Shown here one piece after another: positions 41,941-49,987 of a stretch of 64,000 nt of DNA (its first letter is position 1; every line of letters starts with the position of its first letter). The translations under genes and the position numbers were made by a program. Source of the DNA: Streptomyces sp. NBC_01381 (GTDB taxonomy: Bacteria > Actinomycetota > Actinomycetes > Streptomycetales > Streptomycetaceae); the NCBI RefSeq assembly GCF_026340305.1, contig NZ_JAPEPI010000004.1, positions 248,001 to 312,000 of the forward strand. Direction: 5' to 3'. Under the pieces are notes generated by a model. It was not told the DNA's origin, searched no databases, and saw only the letters and a program-made list of their open reading frames with translations.

Positions 41941-42789
41941 TCACGCGGGAGTGCAGCGGCTGCGCTGCCGGCCGAGGCCCGAGATCTCCATCTCCATCAC
42001 GTCGCCGGCGCCCAGATAGGGGAAGCGCCCGGACAGCGCGACGCCCTGTGGCGTACCGGTGTTGATGACGTCGCCGGGTTCGAGGACGAGATACCGCGAC
42101 AGATGGTGCACGAGCTCCGCGACCCCGAAGATCATGTCGGCGGACACGGAGTCCTGCCGGACGTCCCCGTTGACGTAGGACCGCAGGCGCAGGCCCTGCG
42201 GGTCGCCCACCTCATCCGCGGTCACCAGGACGGGCCCCAGCGGGTTGAACGTGGCGCAGCTCTTGCCCTTGGACCACTGGCCGCCCGACTGCTCCAGCTG
42301 GAAGGCGCGCTCGGAGACGTCGTTGCTGACGGCGTAGCCCGCGACATGGGCGAGCGCGTCGGCGGGCGAGTCCAGATAGGAGGTCCGCCGCCCGATGACG
42401 ACGGCGAGTTCCACCTCCCAGTCGGTCTTCTTCGAGCCGCGCGGGATGAGGACGTCGTCGTACGGACCGATGACGGTGTTCGGCGCCTTGTAGAAGAGGA
42501 TCGGCTCCTCCGGCGGCTCGGAGCCCGATTCGGCGGCGTGGGCTGCGTAGTTCTGCCCGATGCAGAGCACGGCGGACGGGCGGGCTATCGGGGCACCGAC
42601 GCGCTGCCCGGTGATGTCCGTCTCGGGCAGGCCGGAGGCGTCGGGCACGAGCGAGGGGTCGTCCGACAGGGCGGCGAGGAAGGCGCCGTCGATGTCGCGG
42701 GTCACGGACGAGAGGTCGTGATGCCGGCCGTCGGATGAGGCGAGGACGGGCCGTTCGCGGCCGGGCTCGCCGATGCGCATGAGACGCAT
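41941..42789 (-). CDS. Fumarylacetoacetate hydrolase family protein
   Basis: 282 residues. The C-terminal FAH fold has LCIGQNYAAHAAE, the metal-binding IPRGSKKTDWEVELAVVIG (E and E/D ligands) and PGDVINTGTPQGVAL. Members hydrolyse or decarboxylate acylpyruvates and related 2-oxo acids. Substrate unknown and no catabolic neighbours. The ATG at 42789 has AGGAG about 10 nt upstream; an in-frame ATG three codons in is an alternative. Confidence 0.92.
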   Translation of the reverse strand: MRLMRIGEPGRERPVLASSDGRHHDLSSVTRDIDGAFLAALSDDPSLVPDASGLPETDITGQRVGAPIARPSAVLCIGQNYAAHAAESGSEPPEEPILFYKAPNTVIGPYDDVLIPRGSKKTDWEVELAVVIGRRTSYLDSPADALAHVAGYAVSNDVSERAFQLEQSGGQWSKGKSCATFNPLGPVLVTADEVGDPQGLRLRSYVNGDVRQDSVSADMIFGVAELVHHLSRYLVLEPGDVINTGTPQGVALSGRFPYLGAGDVMEMEISGLGRQRSRCTPA

Positions 42790-43004
42790 GGGGTGAACTC
42801 TCCTGTGCGGTAAGGGAGATCGCGGTCGGGGGATCGTGGTGGTCGCCCCCACAGCCTGCATCGGCGGCAGCCCGTGGAACAGGCGTAGGACCTCGGAGAT
42901 CGCGTTCGCCCCGAGCCGCTGCCCACACGCGACCGTGCCCGACGGGCATCCCCGAGGTGGAAGTCGGCCCCGCCTGGTGGCACCCACTCTTGATCTCCGA
43001 TAAG

Positions 43005-43023
43005 TTAGGCAAGGCTTACCTAA
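43005..43023. promoter_or_regulatory. DmdR/IdeR-type iron box upstream of the DUF2470 gene
   Basis: TTAGGCAAGGCTTACCTAA fits the iron-box pattern with good dyad symmetry and ends 13 nt before the ATG at 43037. It should give iron repression of that gene, and possibly of the divergent FAH gene 216 nt away. Confidence 0.88.
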
Positions 43024-43036
43024 TGGAGGTTGACGA

Positions 43037-43756
43037 ATGGGTGTCCGTCACATCAGCACGACCCTGCCCACCGCAGCGGCACGCGCGCGTTCCCTGCTCG
43101 CCACCGCGTGGTCCTGCGCGGTGACCACCGAGATCGGCAGGGACGAACTCGTCGGAGCGCACAGCGTCGGCGCGGACGGGACGGTTCTGCTGGTCCCGCC
43201 GCGGGACAGCGCACTGGCGACCGCGATGATCTGCGCGCCGCGCGGGGAGCCGTCCACCCTGCTGGAGCTCGCCGATGTCTCCCCGGTGCCGGTCAGGGAC
43301 CGGATCCGGGCCCGGCTGTGGCTCTCGGGGTCGCTCGTGCCCGACGGCGAGCGTTTCGTCTTCGCGCCGACCTGCGCCGTGCTGCACGACGCCACCGGCG
43401 AGCGGATCGGCATCGGCCTCGACGAGCTCGCCGTGACGGCCCCCGACCCGCTGGCCGAGGCCGAGGCGCGCCTTCTCACCCACCTCGCCGACGCGCACGA
43501 GGACGCCGTCGAGCAGCTGACCCGGCTGGTCCACGCCGACAGCCTGAACGGAGTGGTGCGCGTACGCCCGCTCGCCATCGACCAGTACGGCCTCACCCTG
43601 CGCCTGGAGCGGGCACGCAGCCAGGCCGATGTGCGGCTGTCGTTCGACGAGCCCGTCGAGGACGTCTCCCAGGTGACCGAGCGCATGCACATCCTGCTGA
43701 CCAAGGCCCGGCACGTGCGCCGCCCGCTACTGCGCCCCGCGACTCCCGAGTCCTGA
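43037..43756 (+). CDS. DUF2470/HugZ-like protein, iron regulated
   Basis: 239 residues. The N-terminal half is a split-barrel, flavin-reductase-like fold and the C-terminal ~80 residues are DUF2470 (EARLLTHLADAHEDAVEQLTRLV...VRVRPLAIDQYGLTLRL). HugZ relatives degrade heme to recover iron. GGAGG precedes the ATG, and an iron box sits directly upstream, which supports a heme or siderophore role. Its last 30 nt overlap the convergent DUF1232 gene. Confidence 0.85.
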   Translation: MGVRHISTTLPTAAARARSLLATAWSCAVTTEIGRDELVGAHSVGADGTVLLVPPRDSALATAMICAPRGEPSTLLELADVSPVPVRDRIRARLWLSGSLVPDGERFVFAPTCAVLHDATGERIGIGLDELAVTAPDPLAEAEARLLTHLADAHEDAVEQLTRLVHADSLNGVVRVRPLAIDQYGLTLRLERARSQADVRLSFDEPVEDVSQVTERMHILLTKARHVRRPLLRPATPES

Positions 43757-44026
43757 GCCCGCCGTCAGTTCCTTCCGCATCGACCGCAGCGCGAGCGCGA
43801 GCACTCCGATGTCGTCGAGGAACACCGGATCGGGCAGCAGATCCGCGGGCAGGACGAGATAGGCGACCGCACCCCAGAACACCCACTGACGCTCCACCGG
43901 CAACCCCGCCCTGCGCAGCCTGCGGCGCGCCCTGACCAGGCGTACGAGCAGGGCGACCGCGACCGCAAGTGTGGCGGCCGCCAGGACCCCGGCGGCCATG
44001 AGGAGGACCGTGACTTCCGTGCTCAT
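43727..44026 (-). CDS. DUF1232 (YkvA-type) membrane protein
   Basis: 99 residues. One long membrane helix (VTVLLMAAGVLAAATLAVAVALLVRLV) precedes the DUF1232 core YLVLPADLLPDPVFLDDIGVLALALRSM. Function unknown across the family. It is convergent with and overlaps the DUF2470 gene by 30 nt. Confidence 0.85.
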   Translation of the reverse strand: MSTEVTVLLMAAGVLAAATLAVAVALLVRLVRARRRLRRAGLPVERQWVFWGAVAYLVLPADLLPDPVFLDDIGVLALALRSMRKELTAGSGLGSRGAQ

Positions 44027-44211
44027 CAGACCCTGACCTCCGTCCTGAGAGGGGCGCTCCGCCCCAGGCTATGCGCCCCCGCCGGACAGCGCGTGCATAC
44101 GGCGTCCACATCGGGACGGCCGCCAGAACATCCCCTTCCGCCCTCCCATGACGGACGATGGAACCCGGCAAGCACCGCCGGCTCCGCCAACTCCTTGTGG
44201 GAAAGGTCGAG

Positions 44212-45402
44212 ATGAGCCAGACGTTGATCACGGCAGGGCGGGTTCTGACCGGGCCGCGTGGCCAGTGCGTCAAGGACGGCGCCGTACTGACGGACGGCGC
44301 GGCCATCGTCGCCGCGGGGCCCCGCGCCGCTGTCGAGCCGCTGGTGCGCGACGGGGCGCGGCGCTGTGCGCTGCCCGACGCCACGGTGCTGCCCGGCCTC
44401 ATCGATGCCCATGTCCACCTGGTCTTCGACGCGAGCAAGGACCCCGTGGCCGTCCTGGACGCCCACGACGACCGCACGCTGATGGCCGCGATGGAGGAGC
44501 GGGCGCGCCAGTTCCTGCACAGCGGCGTGACCACCGTGCGCGACCTGGGCGACCGGGGGCGCCTCACCCTGCGGCTGCGCGAGGCGATCGCCGGCGGCGC
44601 CGTGCCAGGCCCCCGGATCGTCGCCGCCACCACACCGCTGACCACCAAGGGCGGCCACTGCTGGTTCCTCGGCGGAGAGGTCGACGGCGAGGACGAGATC
44701 CGTGCCCTGGTACGCCGCAACGCCGAACTGGGCGCCGACGTCATCAAGGTGATGGCCACCGGCGGCGGCCTCACCCACGGCGGCCCCGCCACCTGGCAGG
44801 CCCAGTTCGGCGCCCCCGAGATCCGTGCCGTCGTCCGCGAGGCGCACCGGGCCGGGCTGCCGGTCGCCGCGCACGGACACGGGACCGCCGGGATCGTGGC
44901 CGCCGTGATGGCCGGCGTCGACACCATCGAGCACTGCACCTGGATGACCCGCAAGGGCCTCGACCTGCGCGAGGACGTCCTGGACGCCATCGTCGCCAAG
45001 GGCATCCGGATCTGCCCCACCGTCAGCCCCAACTGGCGGATGCTGCCCATGTTCTTCGGCGCCGAACGGGCCAAGGCGATGTTCGACCAGGTGCGGACCA
45101 TGGCGGAACACGGCGCCCGCCTGATCGCGGGGACGGACGCGGGAGTCCAGCGCGCGGGCTGCGACGGCCTGGCCCAGAGCCTCGGCTTCTACCAGCACCT
45201 GGGCATCGAACCGGAGCGCGTCATCGACATGGCCACCACGGAGGCCGCCGACGCCCTGGGCATCGCCGACCACGTCGGACGCCTGACGACCGGCTACCGG
45301 GCCGACCTGATCGCGGTGCGCGGAGACCCGCTCAAGGGCGTGGAGGCCCTGGGGGACGTACGACTGGTGATGGCGGAAGGCAAGATGGTGGACCGTGACT
45401 GA
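44212..45402 (+). CDS. Amidohydrolase family protein (prolidase/imidazolonepropionase-like)
   Basis: 396 residues. Metal-dependent hydrolase motifs DAHVHL, a lysine in DVIKVMATGGG, HGHGTAGI, EHCTW and AGTDAG are in the usual order. AAAGG lies before ATG 44212. The last 8 nt overlap the isochorismatase-like gene, so the two probably act together on an amide or cyclic amide: ring opening or deacylation, then amide hydrolysis. Substrate not known. Confidence 0.9.
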   Translation: MSQTLITAGRVLTGPRGQCVKDGAVLTDGAAIVAAGPRAAVEPLVRDGARRCALPDATVLPGLIDAHVHLVFDASKDPVAVLDAHDDRTLMAAMEERARQFLHSGVTTVRDLGDRGRLTLRLREAIAGGAVPGPRIVAATTPLTTKGGHCWFLGGEVDGEDEIRALVRRNAELGADVIKVMATGGGLTHGGPATWQAQFGAPEIRAVVREAHRAGLPVAAHGHGTAGIVAAVMAGVDTIEHCTWMTRKGLDLREDVLDAIVAKGIRICPTVSPNWRMLPMFFGAERAKAMFDQVRTMAEHGARLIAGTDAGVQRAGCDGLAQSLGFYQHLGIEPERVIDMATTEAADALGIADHVGRLTTGYRADLIAVRGDPLKGVEALGDVRLVMAEGKMVDRD

Positions 45403-46018
45403 GAACAAGACGCAGCCTTTAGAGCAGCCCATAGACAAGATGCAGTCCATGGACGGGGCCACGAAGCCCGTTCAGGCCCTGCTGGTCGTCGACATGCAGT
45501 CCGCCTTCGTCTCCGGCGACGGCGCCGTACCGGAAGCGGCCCGCGTCCTCGACCGTACGAACGACCTCATCACGCGGGCCCGCGCCGCAGGCGCCCTCGT
45601 CATCCAGCTGCAGAACGACGGCGAGCCGGGGTCCGTCGACGAACCCGGCACTCCCGGCTGGCAGATCCACCTCCCCGTGGACACGGACCGGGGCGAGACC
45701 GTGCTGTGCAAGACCATCGACGACGGCTTCGAGGAGACCGGGCTCGAAGAGCTGCTCACGGATGCGGGCGTGCGCGACCTCGCCATCTGCGGGGTGCAGT
45801 CCGAGATGTGCGTCCTCGCGACCGCGCGCACCGCCCTCGAACTCGACTTCCGCGTCGTCATGCCGCACGACGCGCACGCGACGTACGACATCCCCGCCGC
45901 GGAGGGAATCAGCGACACGGTCCCGGCGGCGATGGTGTCGCGGGTCGCCGAATGGGCCCTCGGCGACGAGGTCGAGATCGTCGCGAGGGCCCAGGACGTC
46001 GACTTCACCAAGCCGTAG
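45395..46018 (+). CDS. Isochorismatase-family cysteine hydrolase
   Basis: 207 residues. The catalytic triad is visible as D33 (VVDMQ), K106 (LCKTIDDGF) and C139 (GVQSEMCV), as in nicotinamidase/ureidoglycine-type amidohydrolases. The GTG at 45395 overlaps the amidohydrolase stop. Substrate unknown; coupling suggests a two-step degradation of a nitrogen compound. Confidence 0.92.
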   Translation: MTENKTQPLEQPIDKMQSMDGATKPVQALLVVDMQSAFVSGDGAVPEAARVLDRTNDLITRARAAGALVIQLQNDGEPGSVDEPGTPGWQIHLPVDTDRGETVLCKTIDDGFEETGLEELLTDAGVRDLAICGVQSEMCVLATARTALELDFRVVMPHDAHATYDIPAAEGISDTVPAAMVSRVAEWALGDEVEIVARAQDVDFTKP

Positions 46019-46038
46019 ACGTAGACGTAGATGTAGAC
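46015..46038. repeat. Four GTAGA(C/T) hexamers at the isochorismatase stop
   Basis: GTAGAC, GTAGAC, GTAGAT, GTAGAC in tandem, overlapping the stop codon. A microsatellite-like slippage tract. Confidence 0.7.
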
Positions 46039-46057
46039 ACTGGCAGGGGGAGCGGGA

Positions 46058-46806
46058 TCAGCGGGCGGTGTAGCCGCCGTCCACCAGGTGATAGCTGCCG
46101 TGGATGAACGAGGCGCTCCGAGAGCAGGAAGGCGATCAGCTCGGCGACCTCCTCGGCGTGACCGAGGCGGCCCGCCGGGTGCAGGGAGACCAGCGCGTCG
46201 TACGCCTCCTTGTCCATGTTCTGCAGGAGCGGGGTCTCGATGAAGCCCGGGCCGACCGCGTTCACGCGGATGCCCTTGGCCGCGTACTCGGCGGCGGCCG
46301 TCTTCGTGAAGCCCACGACGCCGTGCTTGGCGGCGACATGGGCGGGGGAGCCCGCGAAGCCGACGGAGCCGAGGATCGAGGCGACGTTGACGATGGCGCC
46401 GCCGCCCGCGGCCTCCAGGGCGGGGAGTTCGTGGCGCATCGAGTAGAAGACGCCGTCCAGATTCGTGCGTACGACGCGGTTGTAGACGTCGATGTCGTAC
46501 TCACCCGTCGGCTTGCTCTCCCCGCCGATGCCAGCGTTGTTGACCGCGAGGTCGAGCCCGCCGAACGTGTCGACGGCGAACTTCACGGCGGCCTCGACCG
46601 ACGCCGGCTCGGTGACGTCCACGGCGACCGCGGCGGCCTTGATGTCCTCCGCGAGCAGCTGCGCGGCGGCCTTCTCGGCGCCCTCGGCGTTGTAGTCGGC
46701 GATGACGACATTCGCTCCGCCCCTGCCGACGCGACGGGCCGTGGCCAGGCCGATGCCCGAGGCGGCGCCGGTGATCAGAGCGGTCCCGCGAGGGCGGCCT
46801 CCCCGG
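46058..46806 (-). pseudogene. Short-chain dehydrogenase/reductase, damaged at both ends
   Basis: A clear SDR reading frame: TALITGAASGIGLATA (cofactor loop), NNAGIGG, the catalytic Ser region NVASILGSVG and HVAAKHGVVGFTKT (where the usual Tyr of YxxxK is His). It has no ATG or GTG start; upstream in the same frame lies only tetR sequence, as if a deletion fused the two genes. Near the C-terminus the frame shifts by about 2 nt after FLLSER; the missing tail (SFIHGSYHLVDGGYTAR) continues in another frame to a stop at 46058. Probably nonfunctional, unless these are sequencing errors. Confidence 0.75.
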
Positions 46807-47458
46807 TGAGGACGTCGTAGGCCCGCTCCACATGCGCGGCGAGGTCCTCGTCGTCCGCGTGCCCGCCGCGCGCCCAGCTGCGCAGGGCGGCGGTCAGCAC
46901 CCCGGCGGCGGCGCCGACGATCACGGCCGGGCGCTGGTCCCGGACCGGTTCGGTGCCGAGCCGGTCGGCGATGATCCGGACGGATTCGTCCTGGGCGTCG
47001 ACCCGGACGCGTTCGTACGCGGCGAACAGCGCAGGTTCCGTGTCGACGAGCGCGAGGAGCGCCCGCGTCCGGGGGCGGCGGTGCCATCCCGGCGTCTCGG
47101 GATCGGCGAGCCAGTCCTGGACGGCCGCCCGGTAGGCGGCCAGCGGGGGCTCGTCGGCGGGGCGGGTGCGCAGGGCCGCGTTGATGCGGTCGCCGTCGGC
47201 GCGGGTGAAGTCGAGCGCCGCGGCCTCCTTGCCGCCGAAGTGGCGGCTGAAGGTGCGGCGCGTGACGTCGGCGCGCTCGGCGATGGCCTCGACCGTGACG
47301 GCCGCGAGGCCGTGCTCCAGGATCAGGTCGATCGCCGCGTCGGCGAGCGCCTCCCGCGCCTGCCGGGCCTTGCGCTGCCTGCGGTCCTCGCCCGCCCGGC
47401 CGGGGGCCGGTGCGCGGGGTGTCGAATCCGTGGATTCCGTGGACTTCGTCGCCTTCAT
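46775..47458 (-). CDS. TetR-family transcriptional regulator
   Basis: 227 residues. N-terminal HTH: AAIDLILEHGLAAVTVEAIAERADVTRRTFSRHF. The C-terminal ligand domain is unassigned. The start at 47458 (MKATKS) is preferred over a TTG at 47488, which lies inside a double palindrome. It ends inside the remains of the SDR gene. It probably autoregulates through the palindromes and once controlled the SDR gene. Confidence 0.88.
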   Translation of the reverse strand: MKATKSTESTDSTPRAPAPGRAGEDRRQRKARQAREALADAAIDLILEHGLAAVTVEAIAERADVTRRTFSRHFGGKEAAALDFTRADGDRINAALRTRPADEPPLAAYRAAVQDWLADPETPGWHRRPRTRALLALVDTEPALFAAYERVRVDAQDESVRIIADRLGTEPVRDQRPAVIVGAAAGVLTAALRSWARGGHADDEDLAAHVERAYDVLTGEAALAGPL

Positions 47459-47481
47459 GTCTTCGACTGTGCACCCGTCGC

Positions 47482-47511
47482 GTCCCAATGGGACATCTGT
47501 CCCGGAGGGAC
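47482..47511. promoter_or_regulatory. Two adjacent palindromes GTCCC-N3-GGGAC upstream of tetR
   Basis: GTCCC-AAT-GGGAC (47482-47494) and GTCCC-GGA-GGGAC (47499-47511), centres 17 bp apart, 24-53 nt before the tetR ATG. The inner arms also make GGGAC-ATCT-GTCCC. A tandem dimer site is typical of TetR operators. Confidence 0.65.
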
Positions 47512-47533
47512 TTGAGAGGGATTTAAGAGGGGC

Positions 47534-49144
47534 TTACGAGGGTTTCAACGCGGGGTCCAGATCGAAGATGCCGTACCCGAATCCCCGCGCCGTGACGGCG
47601 CCGCCCTCCGCCTCCACGCCGTCCGCCTCCAGGGCGCGCGGCGCCGTACCGGCCACGAGCCCGGTGGTGAACGTCGCGGGCGCGCTGCGCGGATTGACCA
47701 CGACGAGGAAGCGCCCGCCCCGGAGGTACACGAACGGATAGCCGCTGTGCAGCACCTCCACCGAGCCGTCCGGGCCCAGCTCGGGGGCGGCTTTGCGCAG
47801 CGCGATCAGGCGGCGTACGAGATGCAGCAGCGAAGTGCCGTCGGCGCGCTGGGCCGCGACGGTGGGCCGCCGCGGATCGGGGTCGACGGGGAGGTAGAGG
47901 CGCTCGGCCGGGGCGGTGGAGAAGCCCGCGGTGGGGCCGTCGTTCCACTGCATGGGGGTGCGCGATCCCGCCCGGTTGTAGTGCGGGCCGAGCACGCTGC
48001 CCTCGGTGTCGGGCAGGCCGGGGAGGTAGCGCATGCCGATCTCGTCGCCGTAGTAGATCGCCGGGAGCGTGGGCCAGGTGAGCTGGAAGGCGAACGCCGC
48101 GGGGAGCTGTTCGGCGGTGCGCGGACCGCAGTTGAGGCGCGAGAAGTCGTGGTTGGAGGTGGGCAGCGAGATGTGCCCGGCGTCGCCGATGGCCGCGCTG
48201 GCCGCCCGCCACGCCTCGACGAACGTATCGGGGGAGCCCCGGCCGCTCGGGTCGAAGAACGGGTCGACCGGATCCCAGGCCTCGGAGTCGGTGCCCGCGC
48301 GGTTGTTCCACAGCGAGCGCAGCGGCCTGCCGTCGGTGGGACCGCCGAACTGGAGGAAGAAGTCGGCGTGGAACCCGGCGGGGACGGACACCGCCGGATC
48401 GCCCCACTCCGACAGGAGCACCGCCTCCGGATGCGTGGTGTCCAGCCAGCCGCGCAGCTCGGTCCACACCGCTGCCGTGGCGCTGCGGTCCGGGTCGTCC
48501 TTGACCAGCGAGTGCGCCATGTCGACCCGGAAGCCGGCGAGGCCGAGCCGCAGCCAGTGGTGCATGACGTCGCGCAGCGCGGCGCGGTTGGCGCGCGGAC
48601 CGTCGGCGTCGACCCGCTGCCGCCACGGCTCGGCCGGATCGAGGCGGGCGTAGCCGAAGTTGAGGGCGGGCTGGGAGTCGAAGAAGTTCGGCAGATACGC
48701 GCCCGGGCGGGACCCCGGCGACCGTACGAAACCGTCCGGGCAGCCGTCGGGCGCCCAGATGTAGCGGTGGTCGTCCGGGTCGTCGGCGGACGCGGTGAAC
48801 CACGGATGCCGGTCGGAGGTGTGACCGGCGACCAGGTCGAGGAGGACCCGGATGCCGCGCCGCCCCGCCTCGTCCACGAGCTTGGCCAGGTCGTCTTCGG
48901 TGCCGTAGCGGGGCGCGACGGAGAGGTAGTCCGCGACGTCGTACCCGGCGTCGCGGAACGGCGAGGCGAAGCAGGGATTGATCCAGACGGCGTCGATCCC
49001 GAGCCAGGCCAGGTGGTCGAGGTGCTCGGTGATGCCGTTGAAGTCACCGATCCCGTCGCCGTCGGAGTCGGCGTAGGACTGCGGATAGATCTGGTAGAAG
49101 ACGGCGTCGGAGAGCCAGGCGGGGGCGGGGCGGAACGAAGTCAT
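47534..49144 (-). CDS. GH13 alpha-glucosidase/glucanotransferase
   Basis: 536 residues. A TIM-barrel amylase domain starts WLSDAVFYQIYPQSYADSDGDGIGDFNGI. The catalytic nucleophile is D208 (GFRVDMAH), the acid/base E246 (LLSEWG) and the transition-state Asp D333 (SNHDFSR). A C-terminal beta domain follows. No signal peptide, so it is cytoplasmic. The oligo-1,6-glucosidase/alpha-glucosidase type is most likely; trehalose synthase-like activity cannot be excluded. It is the only carbohydrate enzyme nearby. Confidence 0.92.
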   Translation of the reverse strand: MTSFRPAPAWLSDAVFYQIYPQSYADSDGDGIGDFNGITEHLDHLAWLGIDAVWINPCFASPFRDAGYDVADYLSVAPRYGTEDDLAKLVDEAGRRGIRVLLDLVAGHTSDRHPWFTASADDPDDHRYIWAPDGCPDGFVRSPGSRPGAYLPNFFDSQPALNFGYARLDPAEPWRQRVDADGPRANRAALRDVMHHWLRLGLAGFRVDMAHSLVKDDPDRSATAAVWTELRGWLDTTHPEAVLLSEWGDPAVSVPAGFHADFFLQFGGPTDGRPLRSLWNNRAGTDSEAWDPVDPFFDPSGRGSPDTFVEAWRAASAAIGDAGHISLPTSNHDFSRLNCGPRTAEQLPAAFAFQLTWPTLPAIYYGDEIGMRYLPGLPDTEGSVLGPHYNRAGSRTPMQWNDGPTAGFSTAPAERLYLPVDPDPRRPTVAAQRADGTSLLHLVRRLIALRKAAPELGPDGSVEVLHSGYPFVYLRGGRFLVVVNPRSAPATFTTGLVAGTAPRALEADGVEAEGGAVTARGFGYGIFDLDPALKPS

Positions 49145-49318
49145 GGACGGGGTGCAGCCTTTCCCTCGTAGGTGTGCGGCGCGGCGGAAGCGGGCTCAGC
49201 CCTGTCAGGCCGCGGGGCTCAACTGCTGGATGAGCAGAAGAAACTGAGGCCGTCTCCGCCGTGTCGTGCCGAAGGCGCGGTGCGCTTGTCTCGTTCATGG
49301 CCAGGGTAGGTCCGCACG

Positions 49319-49987
49319 GTGCTGTCCTTACCCGAGTACACCCCGCCGCTGAGCGACCGCTTCGCCGTCGACGGCTATCTGCGACTGCCCTCGCTCATCC
49401 CGCCCCCTCTTCTGGAGGATCTGACGCGTGAGGTGCAGCGGCTCGAAAAGCTCGCCGTGCGCCGGGACTTCACCATGGCGTCGATGGACGATTCGCCCCG
49501 CCACATGACCACCCTCGGCGGTCACACCATCGACGAGGAATCCACCCTGATCCCGGGCCTCTACCGCGACCAGGAGCTCCTGACCTGGCTCGGCCGGGTC
49601 GCCGCCCTGCCCGCGGTCGAGGTCGCCGACCCCCTTGAGCGGCACGTCCTGAACATCCTGCACCGGCCCGGCGACACCCATGGCGCCCACACCGACGACT
49701 ACCCCCTGGCCCTCGTGCTGTTCATCGAGGCCCCCGCCGACCCGGCCGACGGCGGCCTCCTGCACTACACCACCCGGACCAGCGCCCTCGACGCCCTGCA
49801 CGCCACCGCCGCCCACGCCCACCACCGGCGCGGCGACGGCTACCTCCTGCGGGCCGACACCAGCGCCCACCGTGTCACCGCACTGAGCCGGCCCGGCGTC
49901 CGCCGTACCGTGCTGAACTTCGCCTACACCACGCCTGACCGGCAGCGGGCGCGGACACCCTCCGCCTCCCAGCTGTACGCGCCCTAG
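49319..49987 (+). CDS. HalD/BesD-like Fe(II)/2-oxoglutarate oxygenase with an HxD metal motif
   Basis: 222 residues. Family blocks RRDFTMASMDDSPRHMTTLG and ERHVLNILHRPGDTHGAHTDDYPLALVLF match the BesD/HalD amino-acid halogenase family. The iron site reads H124-T-D126 with distal H184, and R195/R196 may bind 2-oxoglutarate. True halogenases have Gly or Ala in place of the Asp, so this member should hydroxylate rather than chlorinate. The start is a GTG at 49319 with GGTAGG upstream. The substrate is probably a free amino acid; unknown. Confidence 0.8.
   Translation: MLSLPEYTPPLSDRFAVDGYLRLPSLIPPPLLEDLTREVQRLEKLAVRRDFTMASMDDSPRHMTTLGGHTIDEESTLIPGLYRDQELLTWLGRVAALPAVEVADPLERHVLNILHRPGDTHGAHTDDYPLALVLFIEAPADPADGGLLHYTTRTSALDALHATAAHAHHRRGDGYLLRADTSAHRVTALSRPGVRRTVLNFAYTTPDRQRARTPSASQLYAP

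Noticed and set aside
46005..47474. A 489-residue TetR-SDR fusion protein on the minus strand
   Set aside because: Upstream of the SDR homology this frame reads through tetR in the wrong frame and gives Arg-rich nonsense. The SDR part itself is damaged at the C-terminus.
49319..49987. Amino-acid halogenase by overall similarity
   Set aside because: The metal motif is HxD rather than HxG/A, so chloride would have no coordination site. Called as a hydroxylase-type relative instead.
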